Source: Miscanthus floridulus
Taxonomy: Eukaryota; Streptophyta; Magnoliopsida; Poales; Poaceae
Length of the DNA stretch: 64,000 bases
Assembly: GCF_019320115.1 (NCBI RefSeq)
Contig: NC_089591.1
Span: forward strand, 61,223,550 to 61,287,549
Reading direction: 5' to 3'
Positions 11,458-21,330 of the stretch are shown in pieces. Positions within the stretch are counted from its first letter, which is position 1. Each line of letters opens with the position of its first letter. The notes beneath the pieces were generated by a model. It saw only the letters and a list, made by a program, of their open reading frames with translations. It did no database searches and had not been told where the DNA came from. The translations under genes and the position numbers were made by a program.

Positions 11458-12501
11458 TTGAGTGCAACCACTATCAATAACCCAATGACTTCCACCGGTC
11501 TTATAGTTCACCTACACACAAGAGATTCAAGCTTTAGGAATCCAAACTTGTTAAGGGCCCTTCACCTTCTCAACAAGTGACATAGCCACCCAAATCTTCT
11601 TAGGCCTATTCTTGTTAGGGGGTCCTAAGAACATGACTTTCATCTTTCTACTAGAATCCTTTCTAAGCATGTAGTGAGTATTGAAGGTAAAGGGTCTAGC
11701 ATGCTTGGGCAAGGGTTGTGGCAGTGGAGTTTGGCACTCATGAGCAAAGTGACCTTCTTGTCCACACTCAAAACATCTCTTTGGCTTTGATTGTTGTTGT
11801 TGAACTTGAGCCTTCTTCTTTTCTACACTTGCCACATATCCAATGCCACTTCTATCCATCTTTATGATGGTGTTCATGAGTAGCTCACTTTGGAGGTGCT
11901 TGCCTTTAGCAAACTTGCTCAACCCAATCTTGAGATGCTCTTTCTCCAACTTGAGCTTCTTATTTTCTTCCTTTAGAGCATCATCTTTCTTCTCTTCTTT
12001 GAGCTTCTTGTTTTCTTCTTTAAGCTTCTCATTCTCAATGATCAACTCTTTGTCATGATCAAGAGTTTCTAGCACAATGGTGTTGTGGCTTTTCATCTCT
12101 TCAAGATCTTTCATGAGCTTTTCATTTGTATTCTTGAGCTCGACATATTCATCATAGTCATTGCACTCAACCACTTTCTTGCCTTTGCCACTAGATCCTT
12201 GCTCAATGCTCTCATCAATCAAATCATCACATGATGTAGCTATATCAATCTTAACAATATGGTTAGTAGCATCATGTGGCTCATTTGGTAAAAATTCTTG
12301 AGCAATAACAAGAGTATCATGATTGATCTTAAGAGTTGTGTATTCATCTTTTAGCTTGTTGTGGCTAGTGATGAGCTCATTGTGCACCCACTCAAGTTTA
12401 TCATGTTTATCTTTAAGCTCTTTCTTAGAAGATTTGAGCTCCTTGAGTTTAGATGATATAGCATCATTGTTTTCACTAAGCTCACCATTAGCCTTTTCCA
12501 A
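11458..12501 (-). pseudogene. Sirevirus C coiled-coil, second zinc knuckle and protease start
   Basis: The 12,501-11,551 frame is a 316-residue lysine/glutamate-rich protein. Its first 200 residues are coiled coil (repeated LKEENKKLKEE-like heptads), followed by a CCHC knuckle CFECGQEGHFAHEC at about residues 242-255. Upstream of the junction, 11,511-11,458 encodes WVIDSGCTQH, the copia protease active site, which breaks off at residue H. This arrangement (long coiled coil plus knuckle before protease) is normal for Sireviruses. The frame is open for 950 bp, but the enzyme domains that should follow are missing. Confidence 0.85.
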
Positions 12502-12547
12502 TATATCGCATTTTGTTAAGAGTGAATCATTTTTAGCATCAAGCTTT

Positions 12548-13915
12548 TCATTTTTTAGCTCTACTCTTTCTAATGATCTTAGTGTATTTTCTTAGTATTT
12601 TGACAAGATCATCATATGAAGGTGAATCATCATCATCGCTATCACTATCATCATCACTAGCTTGCTCATCATCACTACTATCATCATTATTAGTTACCTT
12701 ACGTTCACCCTTGGCCATAAGGCATAGGTGTGTAGAGGATGATGGCGATGGTGGCGGTGAAGATGGAAGATCAATAGCAATGGCGGCCACCTTCTCATTA
12801 TCACTATCATCATCGGATGATCCACTAGATGAATCAATGTCCGTGAGCCAATCACCGACGATGTAGGCCTTTCCACTCTTCTTCTTCTTGTGGAAGTCCC
12901 TCCTTTTGCCATCTCTCTTCTTGTATGGCTTGTTCTTCTTGTTCTCATCTTCATCTTCATTACTTGAGTCATCTTTCTTGCCCTTGTTCTTATTCTTGAA
13001 CTTATCTTTCTTGGGCTTGGGGCATTGATGTGCTAGATGACCAAGTTCACCACAATTGAAGCAATCCATTTTGGAGATTGGCTTTCTTCTAGAGCTTGTG
13101 AAGAACTTCTTCTTGCCATCGAACTTGATGCCACTCTTGTTTAGCTTCTTTAGCATCTTGGCGGCTTTCTTCACCATGAGAGCAAGATTTTCATCTTCAT
13201 CTTCTTCATCACTTGAGCTCTCATACTCAAGTCTTGCTTTGCCCTTGTCTTGGCTAGCTTTGAATGCTAAGTCCTTCTCTTTCTTCTTGGTAGAGGATGA
13301 GCCATCTTGTGGCGTGATGTGCATGTACATCTCATGAGCATTGATCTTTCCCAAGATTTGTGTCGATGTAGCGGTGGAAAGATTACCTTGGTGTAGCACG
13401 GTCACAATATGCCCATATTTGTCAATGGGGAGGACACTCAAGATCTTTCTCACAATGTCGGATGGTGACATTTGAGTAAGTCTAAGCCCATTGACTTCCT
13501 CTACAAGAACATTCAAACGTGAATACATCTCATTAGCATATTCTTTGGGAAGCATCTCAAATGAATTTAGCTTTTTAATCACAAGATGATAGCGTTCCTC
13601 ATGCTCACTCTTGGTTCCCTCATGGAGCGCACAAACATCTGACCATAGTGCATGAGCGTCTTTGTGGTTCCTTACGCGGTTGAACACATCTTTGCAAAGG
13701 CCTCTAAAGATGGTGTTTTAAGCCTTTGCATTCCATTTTTCATAATTAACCTCATTGTCTTGTAAGTTAGTAGCATCCTGAGGTTTTGGGAAGCCTTGTG
13801 AGGTGGCTCTAAGTATACCAACATCTAGAGCTTCTAAGTACGCCTCCATGCAGATTTTCCAATATGGAAAGTCATCTCCCTCAAAGATAGGAGGAGGTCC
13901 ATCCCCGTAAGACAT
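12548..13915 (-). pseudogene. Sirevirus C gag
   Basis: The N-terminal piece (13,915-13,718) starts MSYGDGPPPIFEGDDFPYW, a standard Sirevirus gag start close behind the LTR. A stop near 13,717 is followed in the same frame by 379 residues (13,687-12,548). These hold a UBN2-type gag domain, a CCHC knuckle CFNCGELGHLAHQC (about residues 209-222), a very basic KNKNKGKK linker and an acidic serine/aspartate-rich tail. It would coat the RNA in virus-like particles. One premature stop and the missing downstream pol make it inert. Confidence 0.88.
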
Positions 13916-13954
13916 CTTGCTCTAAGCAATTAAGCTTAAAAATGTGAGAACGAG

Positions 13955-13966
13955 GCTCTGATACCA
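13955..13966 (-). other. primer-binding site of Sirevirus C
   Basis: On the - strand the bases next to the 5' LTR read TGGTATCAGAGC, complementary to the 3' end of initiator methionine tRNA, which primes reverse transcription in copia elements. It lies two bases from the LTR end and fixes the orientation. Confidence 0.9.
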
Positions 13967-13968
13967 AT

Positions 13969-15532
13969 TGAAAGGATTAAGATGCCCAAGAGGGGGGTGA
14001 ATTAGGCTAATTCTAAATTTTCTTGCAATAATTAAATCCTACGGTTAGCCCAATTAACCCCTTGTGCCTAGAAAAGTGTTTCTATCAATCTAACGCACAA
14101 TAGACTTGTAACCTATGTTCCAAACTTACTCTAGCATGGCAATTCTATGAATGTAAAGACAAGTATTGAATTGCTCAAAGTAAGTGCTCAAAGTAAATGC
14201 TCAAAGTAAATAGAGAGAGAGAGGAACGCGGCGATGTTTTGCTGAGGTATCGGAAAGTCACCACTCCCCACTATTCCTCGTTGGAGCACCCGCGCAAGGG
14301 TGTAGCTCCCCCTTGATCCGCGCAAGGATCAAGTGCTCTCTATGGGTTGATTCTTCAACACTCCGTCGTGGTGAATCACCCAAAACCGCTCATAACTTGA
14401 GTTGGGTCACCCACAAGCTCTGTCGGGTGATCACCAAGCTCCCTATCACCACCAAGCCGTCTAGGTGATGGCAATCACCAAGAGTAACAAGCACAAACTC
14501 TCACTTGATCACGCGAAGCCTAATGAGAACGGTGGATGCACACTTTGCTACTCTTAATTCACTAATGAGGCTACTCTCTTGGATTCTCAAATCTCAATCA
14601 CCTCACTAGGACCTTGCTCTTCTTGGCACTCACAAACATGTTTCTCAGCTGTTGGAATGAGCAAAAGTGACTCCACACACGAGTGGAGTTTCGATTTATA
14701 AGGCAGCCTAAAAAATGAACCGTTATGTGCCTCTGCGGGGTGACCGGACGCTCCGGTCATGTTGACCGGATGCTCCGGTCAGTTCAACCCACACACCAGT
14801 GATTAAGTGTTGACCGGACACTGGCGGGGTCTGATCACCACTGACCAGAAGCGTCCGGTCACATTAAACCCTCACTAGATGCTTACTGTACTCGACCGAA
14901 CGCTGGATCCTCAGGGTCCGGTCAGTAATGACCGGTCGCATCCGATCGTAGAATTCCTTCTCTGGAACCTTAATGGAGTCGACCGGACGCTGCTTCTTAG
15001 CATCCGGTCACTTGACCACTCCAGCATCTGGTCACACCGAACGCAATTCCTTAATCAAATGTACTGACCGGACCCTGCGGCCAGCGTCCGGTCAGCATTT
15101 GACCCTCCATTCACTTTCAACTCTCGAACATATGTGAATGAAGTTTGCTCCATAGGATCATAGGGCTATTGTGGAGCTACCTAGTGCTAGTTTTAATAAG
15201 TGTGCATCACACCTAACTCACTAGACTCATCTAGGTCAAGCTACCCATCCATACCCCCCTTAATAGTACAGCCAAAGGAAAAACAAAGTCCTAAACTACT
15301 CTAAGTGTCACTCCAACTCCAATCGACACTTAGAACTAGTCATCCTTAACCTTGTCGTCCATCCTTTGAAAACCAAAATGATTTCCATCGTAGGGGAATG
15401 ACCACCTTGATTGCCCAATTGATCTCCATTACCATGACCTAACTTAATTGCCTCTGCAAAACACACGTTAGTCATAGTAATCTTGTATTGTCATTAATCA
15501 CCGAAACTCAACAAGGGGCCTAGATGCTTTCA
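13969..15532 (-). repeat. Sirevirus C 5' LTR, 1,564 bp
   Basis: On the - strand the LTR starts TGAAAGCATCTAGGCCCC and ends ATCTTAATCCTTTCA, giving short TGAAAG/CTTTCA inverted ends. Between about 14,740 and 15,095 it holds many copies of the word GACCGGACGC and its complement, as do the unrelated LTRs of element B. Palindromic LTR repeats of this kind are known from Sireviruses and are regarded as likely regulatory. There is no coding capacity. Confidence 0.88.
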
Positions 15533-16142
15533 AAATGAAATAATATTGTAAGGGGATCAATAAAAAATTGCACACAAGTAGGGGGAGCAAGCTCATAAAC
15601 TTGTATGTTGCATTTTGAATGTGCATTACATATCTTTGCTTGCACGGCATAAGTTTTAAATTTTAATATCCATGCTTGTGTGTCGTATGCTAGTTATAGG
15701 CTTGAATGATGAAATAAAAAAAACTACCATGCATAAGTTAAATAACTAGACTTATGTTCATTTTATGGAAACTAGACCCTTGCTTCCAATGTTGATCTCA
15801 TGGGGTATTCTATTTTTTGTGTATGTCTAGTTACTAATGGTGCTAAGGATGGTATATTGGTGCACTCCGATTGGTATTACGCTTTAAAGGTCCATCTCTT
15901 ATACCTTAGCATTATTTGGTAGACATTATCTCCTATATTTCCTATCTAAGCATATGTGCAAGCTTCAATCCAAACTCTTAGCACATATATAAGGGGAGTG
16001 ATTGCTATCATATGGGATTCATGAAACTTGTCCATATCCTTTTACACATGGTAAATATGCTTGGGCAAGCAATATGGATTTAATTAAATTCAATTCATAT
16101 CTTTGTGTAAGGGTTGTCATCAATTACCAAAAAGGGTGAGAT
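15533..16142 (+). other. 3' non-coding region and polypurine tract of Sirevirus B
   Basis: This AT-rich, non-coding 610 bp lies before the 3' LTR of element B. Its last bases read CCAAAAAGGGTGAGATTG, a slightly altered form of the strongly conserved Sirevirus polypurine tract, immediately upstream of TGAAAGC. A shorter AAGTAGGGGGAGCAAG copy lies at about 15,577. Sireviruses commonly have such long 3' spacers with repeated polypurine-like tracts. No envelope-like open frame remains. Confidence 0.75.
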
Positions 16143-17318
16143 TGAAAGCTCTAGTTTGGTTTTGGTGAATTGATGAAATCCTAAGTGCTAACAAGGTTTA
16201 TCAAAGTGATTATGAGATAGGTGGCACATTCCAAGTGGTGAAACAAATGAAGATCATAACATGATGATGGTGATGCCATGATGATGATCACATGCTTGGA
16301 CTTGGAATAAAAGAAAGAAAAACAAAAAGCTCAAGGCAAAGGTGAAATTGATAGGAGCTTTTTGGTTTAGTGATTGAGACACTTAGAGAGTGTGATCACA
16401 TTTAGGATCGATAGCCGTACTATTAAGAGGGGTGAAACTCATATTGAAATACGGTTATCGAAGTGCCACTAGATGCTCTAACTCATGGCATACACATTTA
16501 GGATCTAGTGGAGTGCTAACACCCTTGAAAACATTTGTGAAAATATGCTAACATTTGAGCAAGGGTAAAGAAGATAGAGTTGAAAAGGAGTTGGTCGCGC
16601 TGGTCACTGAGTGACCGGATGTGTCCGGTATTAACGACCAGACTCTGGCTCAGTGGAGTGACCGGACGCTGAAGAGTTACTGTTTCAGCATCCGATCAAA
16701 GTGACCCAGCTCGGTTCAGGTTTGTAGAGAAGCGACCGAATGCATCCGGTCGCCATATCGGATGCGTTCGGTATGAACCAGCTAGTTGGGTTTCAGAAAT
16801 AAAATTGATCGAACTCTGGGAGCGTCCGATCCAGTGTGACTGGATGCATCCGGTTGGCCTAGAGCGGCTCTGGGAGCTCTCTGGACTCGACCGGACGTGG
16901 AGTCTCCTGCGTCCGATCTAGTGTGACTAGACACGTCTGGTTAGCCCAGAGCGGCTCTGGGAGCTCTCTGGACTTGACCGGACGCTGCTCGTCCTACGTC
17001 CAGTCGTCCACACTAGACGCATCCGGTCGCATGGGACTCATGGCAGCAACGGCTACTTCATTTAAATGGGACACATGGCAGTCAGGCAGTGACCGAACGC
17101 ATGAGGTCGCCACACTGGACGCGTCCGATATACACGATTGGTGCATTGATTGAGTGTTTACATCTAGAGGCACTTGATGTTCATGTTTTGCTGTGGGATT
17201 CGCTGTGGGAGAGCAAGTTTGCATTTTGCTATTTGTTATACTAATCAAATTGCTCTAGTTGATTTGTAGAATTTTAAAAAGGCTATTCACCCCCCTCTAG
17301 CCATATTAGGACCTTTCA
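16143..17318 (+). repeat. Sirevirus B 3' LTR, 1,176 bp, complete
   Basis: It begins TTGAAAGCTCTAG and ends TAGGACCTTTCA. From about 16,610 to 17,130 it is packed with variants of GACCGGACGC/GCGTCCGGTC, many decayed by C-to-T or G-to-A changes (GACCGGATG, GTCTGG and similar). An open frame here (16,923-17,153) is only repeat translation. Confidence 0.9.
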
Positions 17319-17704
17319 GCGGTGGTGGCGGCTAGGTCATGGGCTCCCTCTCCCTCCGATGAGTGGGACAGCGGCGGTGTAGATCGACAACGAGGTATGC
17401 CCCTCACTCTCTCTCGTCTCAGATCTAGGGCAGATCTATCCTCACCCTCCCTCCCTCGTAGATCGACGATGAGGGCCCTGCACCAGCTCCCCAGCGGTGG
17501 ATCCGATGGCGAGGACCCTACAGTAGCTCCTCGGAGGTAGATCCTCCCTCCCCCTCCCTCTCCCATGAGCAGGTGCCCGGATCTGGCGACGACTACGATG
17601 GCGCATAGATCCGGTGAGCTACGACCGTAGCGGCACGTGGATGGGCTCAGTGGGCCTATGGATGGGCTCGTAGGGCTTATCCATGGGGTTTCTTTTTTTG
17701 TTTT

Positions 17705-17843
17705 TTATTCAATTAACCGAGGCAGGTGGGGCAACCGCCTCGGTTAAGGTCATGATTAACTATGACCTTTCGTCCAAGGTGGTTGCAAAAACCACCTCGG
17801 TTAAGCATTTTTGCCCGCCGCGGTAAAATTTTGTGTAGTAGTG
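17705..17843. repeat. CACTA-1 right subterminal repeats and terminus
   Basis: It contains copies of AACCGAGGC, ACCGCCTCGGTTAA and CACCTCGGTTAA, mirroring the left end, and finishes TTTTGTGTAGTAGTG, the inverted copy of the CACTACTAC left end. Sequence 17,319-17,704 between the Sirevirus insertion and this array is GC-rich CACTA interior with no recognisable gene. Confidence 0.82.
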
Positions 17844-18156
17844 CTAGATCCTTTTAAGTGGTATCAGAGTCAAGTTGTCATTGATTATGACCTATGGTGT
17901 TAAAGATGGCTACAAATCATGTTGTCAAGCCACTCCAGTTTGATGGCACAAACTATGACTGTTGAAAGAAGAGGATATGCTTGACATGAAAGACCCAACT
18001 CCAAGAGAAGAGAAGTTATAACTCAATGATCAAGCGCTCAATGTAATCTATGAAGCTCTTGATCCCAAGGTCTTTGAGTCCACCAAGGACTTGAAGATGG
18101 CACATCAAGTGTGGAAGAGGCTTGATGATGCGTACGGAGGGAAGCAACCATTTAGG
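17844..18156 (+). pseudogene. Sirevirus A: LTR end, primer-binding site and gag start
   Basis: The first 13 bases complete the LTR interrupted by CACTA-1. TGGTATCAGAGTC (17,859-17,871) is the initiator-tRNA primer site. From 17,906 a gag-like frame starts with M-A-T and carries LQFDGTNYD (about residues 9-17), where the conserved tryptophan codon that should follow is altered. It then breaks into several frames; VWKRLDDAYGG can be read near 18,110-18,143 (gag UBN2-type domain). Homology fades after about 18,156. It is a fragment only. Confidence 0.8.
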
Positions 18157-18485
18157 ATATACAAATAGTTAGGGAGGACAATCCCACATGTGTGGGTACT
18201 CATATATATTGTACTTGACTGGTGTGGAAGTGGGTAAAAATTTCACCCCTGAGTGCAGGTGTGGTTATAGGATTTTAGCCATAGTTATGTCTACGTCGCT
18301 TCACCCATTAATGCTTAAAATATAATGAACTCCAATGGCTCCATTCATAATAACTCATGTGTGCGAAATTTTACCCGTGAGGCAATTCATCGCAAGCGAG
18401 AGTTTACTCCACCCATACCTTATGTGACCCGCTGCCATCCTTAGAAAAAGTCATGGCAATAAATAGCTATCAACAAGTGAACACT
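18157..18485. other. unassigned segment with a long imperfect inverted repeat
   Basis: There is no gene. The words GGGTAAAAATTTCACCC (about 18,231) and GCGAAATTTTACCCG (about 18,364) are roughly complementary, as are flanking words, so the 18,180-18,440 stretch may be a diverged MITE. No target duplication could be fixed. Confidence 0.4.
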
Positions 18486-18520
18486 GGCTGAGTAGCTAAG
18501 GCTCGACACCAATAGGACCT

Positions 18521-18625
18521 GGTATGGGCTTCCCAGCGCTGATGAGCGCGCTGTAGTGGCCATTTTTCAGGGCGGCAATGGTGTTTGCTCTTGGGAACAA
18601 TGAATCCACCTACTTCTGGACTGAC
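18521..18625 (+). pseudogene. LINE ORF2 fragment, upstream piece
   Basis: One frame reads GFPALMSAL, a stop, then WPFFRAA, VFALGNNESTYFWTD. The last block is the conserved segment that precedes the zinc-binding region in plant LINEs. It continues directly into NWLDGS after the copia element at 25,325. The stop (TAG near 18,556) shows decay. Confidence 0.7.
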
Positions 18626-19151
18626 TGCTAGGTTTGATCTCCCACCAGTTAGGCCCAATGGCCTTTTGGGCCTCGTTCTCGTGCCCTGATCGGGGGCACC
18701 CAACCCTACATGGTTGGTGGGACCCCATCACACTGCGCTATAAATAAAGGTGGGGGCCGGCAGGCTCTTGATACGAGGTTTACCTGAGCCGCCACTCCCC
18801 ACCAATATTCCCCATCCCGATCCGAGAGGGGCGCAGCCAGTGATGGGAAGCCGCCACCGTCTCCACTGTGCCACCACTTCACTGCACCAACTCCTCTCTC
18901 CACCGAACGTCGTTGCCAGCGCGCAGATGGCATCCATGAATGAGACCCCGGTCGGCGCTTCCACCACTCCAACTGCTCCGACCACTACGGCCTTTGATGG
19001 TCTACGACTTCATACTCCACCTATCCCTTTTCTCCTTTTTATGTCTCTATAGTTCATGTATTAGGATTTGTGTATATACTGTGAATCATGAACATGTATT
19101 CCTATTATGATGTATCCTGATCTGATGAATATGAATGAAATGAAACTAACA
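18626..19151 (+). repeat. copia element 5' LTR
   Basis: It starts TGCTAGGTTTGATC (the first bases are TGTTAGG in the 3' copy) and ends AAACTAACA. A TATA-like CTATAAATAAAGG at about 18,738-18,750 is the probable core promoter and is shared with the 3' LTR. Confidence 0.93.
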
Positions 19152-19152
19152 T

Positions 19153-19164
19153 TGGTACCGGAGC
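19153..19164 (+). other. copia primer-binding site
   Basis: TGGTACCGGAGC lies two bases after the LTR. It matches the usual TGGTATC(A/G)GAGC initiator-tRNA site with one or two changes. Confidence 0.8.
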
Positions 19165-20356
19165 TAGTTTTATTGAAAAGAAAGATCGAACAATTGAACC
19201 AATTTCAGATCGGAAAGAACATGAACGAACCCTAACCCTAACCCTAACATGAATGGATGAATGGGGTCCTACCTGGGCCCTCATCCAACCGGCGGCATCG
19301 CCACCGCGCGGGACAAAGACCGAGCCGTCGGCCCTCGCCGACGTGTGGGACTAGAACCCGGACCGACTAACGCGGACGCCGGTCAGGGCACCGACACAGG
19401 GCAACTCGACGACGGCGCGCTCAGCCTTGGGCAAACGCGCGTGCCAGCGAGAAGCTCTGCGGCGGCGCCGCTGTTTCCTCTCCTATGGCCACCATGGGTG
19501 GCCGCCAGCTGGTGCTGCTCTATGCATGGCTAACAGAGAAGGGGAGGGAGGAAGAAGAAGTGGCGGGGTGGCCAGATCTGCTCCGGCGGGTACCCTGCTT
19601 TGGTGGGTGCCCTTCCTCCTTGCCGATGGTGGTCGGTCGCCATGGGCACCGCCACTGCTATGCCACTAAGAGAGACGAGGGGGAGAAAGAAAATGAGTTA
19701 GGGTTTTAGAAATGTGTCAGCCGACGCGATTTTGATCCCGCAATGGAAACGGACAACCGTCCGATGGGGATGAACGGACCAGATATGCTCGCGGCTGCTG
19801 GACTCAATATGGCCCAGGTGGGCGCACCAAATACCGGCCCAGGCCCAGGTTAGGGCCTGGTGCATGGGGAGCCTACGCAGCGCGCGCGAGCGAGCGTGGG
19901 CCGCGTGCGCGAGATGGGCCTTTGGGCCAAAATTGAAGAAGAAGATGAAACTCCTTTTTTTGTTTTTTGTTTTTTCTAGAAGCAGTCTTTGACATAATTT
20001 TTATCCAATGATATTTTGCCCAGAAAACAATGAATTTTTAGTGCTTCTGGAAAATAATAATATGAAAGGTTATTAAGTTTCTGCTGTGCATGATAATTAT
20101 TGTTCTCTTTGATTAAATTTGAACCAATGGGATAATTTAATTTTAAGAGAAGTGATGAATTTCTGATAATTTTGATGAGATTATGATGTTGTTATTTTCT
20201 GACCAATGTTGTTAATAACACTACTATAATTTTGACCCATGAGAAATTATGCATTAATTTTACTTCTGCCCAACGGTGATGTAAAATGTTTGCATGGATG
20301 AATTATAAGTTTTAATTTGACCAACGTTGAGTTAAAGCATGAAATTTTATGTATAA
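19165..20356 (+). other. copia leader region
   Basis: This is a 1.2-kb untranslated leader. The first part (19,260-19,700) is GC-rich and gives overlapping open frames with no recognisable protein. The rest is AT-rich, and the 3' end has a pyrimidine tract ending GTTTCAG just before GAGGCAAATG (about 20,388), which could be an intron acceptor. A short telomere-like run, three CCCTAA units, sits at 19,228-19,248. A leader this long is unusual but not unknown in copia elements. Confidence 0.6.
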
Positions 20357-21330
20357 ATGTTTCTTACTTACTCTGGTGTGGTTTCAGGAGGCAAATGCAT
20401 TGTGAACATTGCCAACATCCTGACACTCAATGGGAGCAATCACCGTGTGTGGCAGGAGAAGTATGAATTGGAACTTGCGTTGGGAGAGGTCGATTTTGCC
20501 ATCACCTCACCGTGTCCTACTGAGTCAGAGGACCCAGTGAGAGGTGAAAATGAATCTGACGCTGATTTTGCTACTCGAAAGCGTGATCATGCTGAAATAA
20601 GAATGAAATATGACCTTGAACATAGGCAATGGACTCTCTCCAACCGCAAGTGCCTATTGGTGGCCAAGGCCACCATAGAAGAACAGATAAGGGGCTCAAT
20701 CCCTGAATGTGCTACTGCCACAGAATATCTTGAGAAAATCAAGAGTCAGTTTACTGGGTCTACCAAGGCCACAGCAAGTTCACTGATTAAGAAGCTTGTG
20801 AATGCGAAATTCACTGGTGGTAGCATAAGAGAGCACATTTTGAAGATGAACACTATGGCATCTAAGCTAAAGGAAATGAATTTGAAGGAGGATGATTTCT
20901 TGATTCATTTGATTTTTGCTTCTTTGCCAAAAGAATATGACACCTTCATTGTGAACTACAATATGCAGCCTGAAAGATGGGGCATAGAAAGACTCATCTC
21001 AATGTGTGCTCAAGAAGAGGAGAGGATAAAGTCCTCACAGGGTGAATCCGCTCATTTTGTGAAGGATAACAAAAGAAAAAACTTTAATGGCAAGAATTCT
21101 AAACCACAAGCGAAACCTAAGTGGGATAAGACCTCTTCCTCCAATTCACAGGGAAAGAAACCCCAGGATTCTGAGAATCAGCAGTATGGTGGAGCTGAAA
21201 AAGATCAGTGCAAGCACTGCTTCAAGAAGGGACACTACAAGAGGGATTGTCCAGACTTCCTGAAATCTCTGCTAAAGAAAGGTGATGAATTTATTACATT
21301 TGTAGATGAATCCCTGTATTTATGTTATGA
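20357..21330 (+). pseudogene. copia gag
   Basis: The frame is open through 21,385. After about 20 residues that may belong to the leader, NIANILTLNGSN.RVW marks the gag start. A UBN2/Retrotran_gag-type domain follows (about residues 60-210), including LIFASLPKEYDTFIVNYN. A CCHC knuckle CKHCFKKGHYKRDC lies at about residues 290-303 after a basic linker. It would form the particle and bind RNA. Gag itself has no stop, but it is fused in frame to a broken pol. The true start codon is unclear because the leader may be spliced. Confidence 0.88.

Larger units (their letters stand above)
11458..15532 (-). mobile_element. Sirevirus C, - strand, 5' half only
   Basis: Read on the - strand: a complete 5' LTR (15,532-13,969), a primer-binding site, gag, a coiled-coil/zinc-knuckle region and the start of protease, where it stops at 11,458. 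Integrase, reverse transcriptase and the 3' LTR are absent. The LTR differs from that of element B, so it is a separate Sirevirus family. The base pairs AAATG occur at both edges (11,453-11,457 and 15,533-15,537). They could be a target duplication, but the left edge is not a natural terminus, so chance or microhomology is just as likely. Confidence 0.82.
2188..17318 (+). mobile_element. Sirevirus B (Ty1/copia), + strand, heavily rearranged
   Basis: The two LTRs begin TGAAAGCTCTAGTTT; the 3' LTR ends in CTTTCA. The flanking 5-mers are ACGGT (2,183-2,187) and GCGGT (17,319-17,323), a 5-bp duplication with one mismatch. The 3' LTR (16,143-17,318) is complete at 1,176 bp. The 5' LTR survives for 587 bp before the Tekay gypsy insertion. 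Of the interior, only a reverse transcriptase/RNase H piece (10,556-11,457) and the 3' non-coding region (15,533-16,142) remain. Gag, protease and integrase of this copy are gone, apparently lost in the deletion that also removed the 5' half of the Tekay element. Confidence 0.85.
1630..17843. mobile_element. CACTA-1, non-autonomous CACTA element (about 1.08 kb without its insert)
   Basis: The left end starts CACTACTACGTAAAA. The right end, reverse-complemented, starts CACTACTACACAAAA. A perfect 3-bp target duplication CTA flanks the pair (1,627-1,629 and 17,844-17,846), as expected for CACTA elements. Both ends carry subterminal repeats built on AACCGAGGCGGT in both orientations. The element's own DNA is 1,630-2,187 plus 17,319-17,843; everything between is Sirevirus B and its nested elements. 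No transposase is encoded, so it would depend on a relative in trans. The interior next to the insertion is a GC-rich GGTGGTGGCGGC tract. Confidence 0.92.

Noticed and set aside
13955..13966. tRNA-gene-like sequence
   Set aside because: Only a dozen bases complementary to a tRNA 3' end, next to an LTR: it is a primer-binding site. No complete tRNA gene was seen anywhere in the window.
19261..19709. Overlapping open frames in the copia leader
   Set aside because: Three frames overlap in GC-rich leader with no motif. Position between the primer-binding site and gag argues against a gene.
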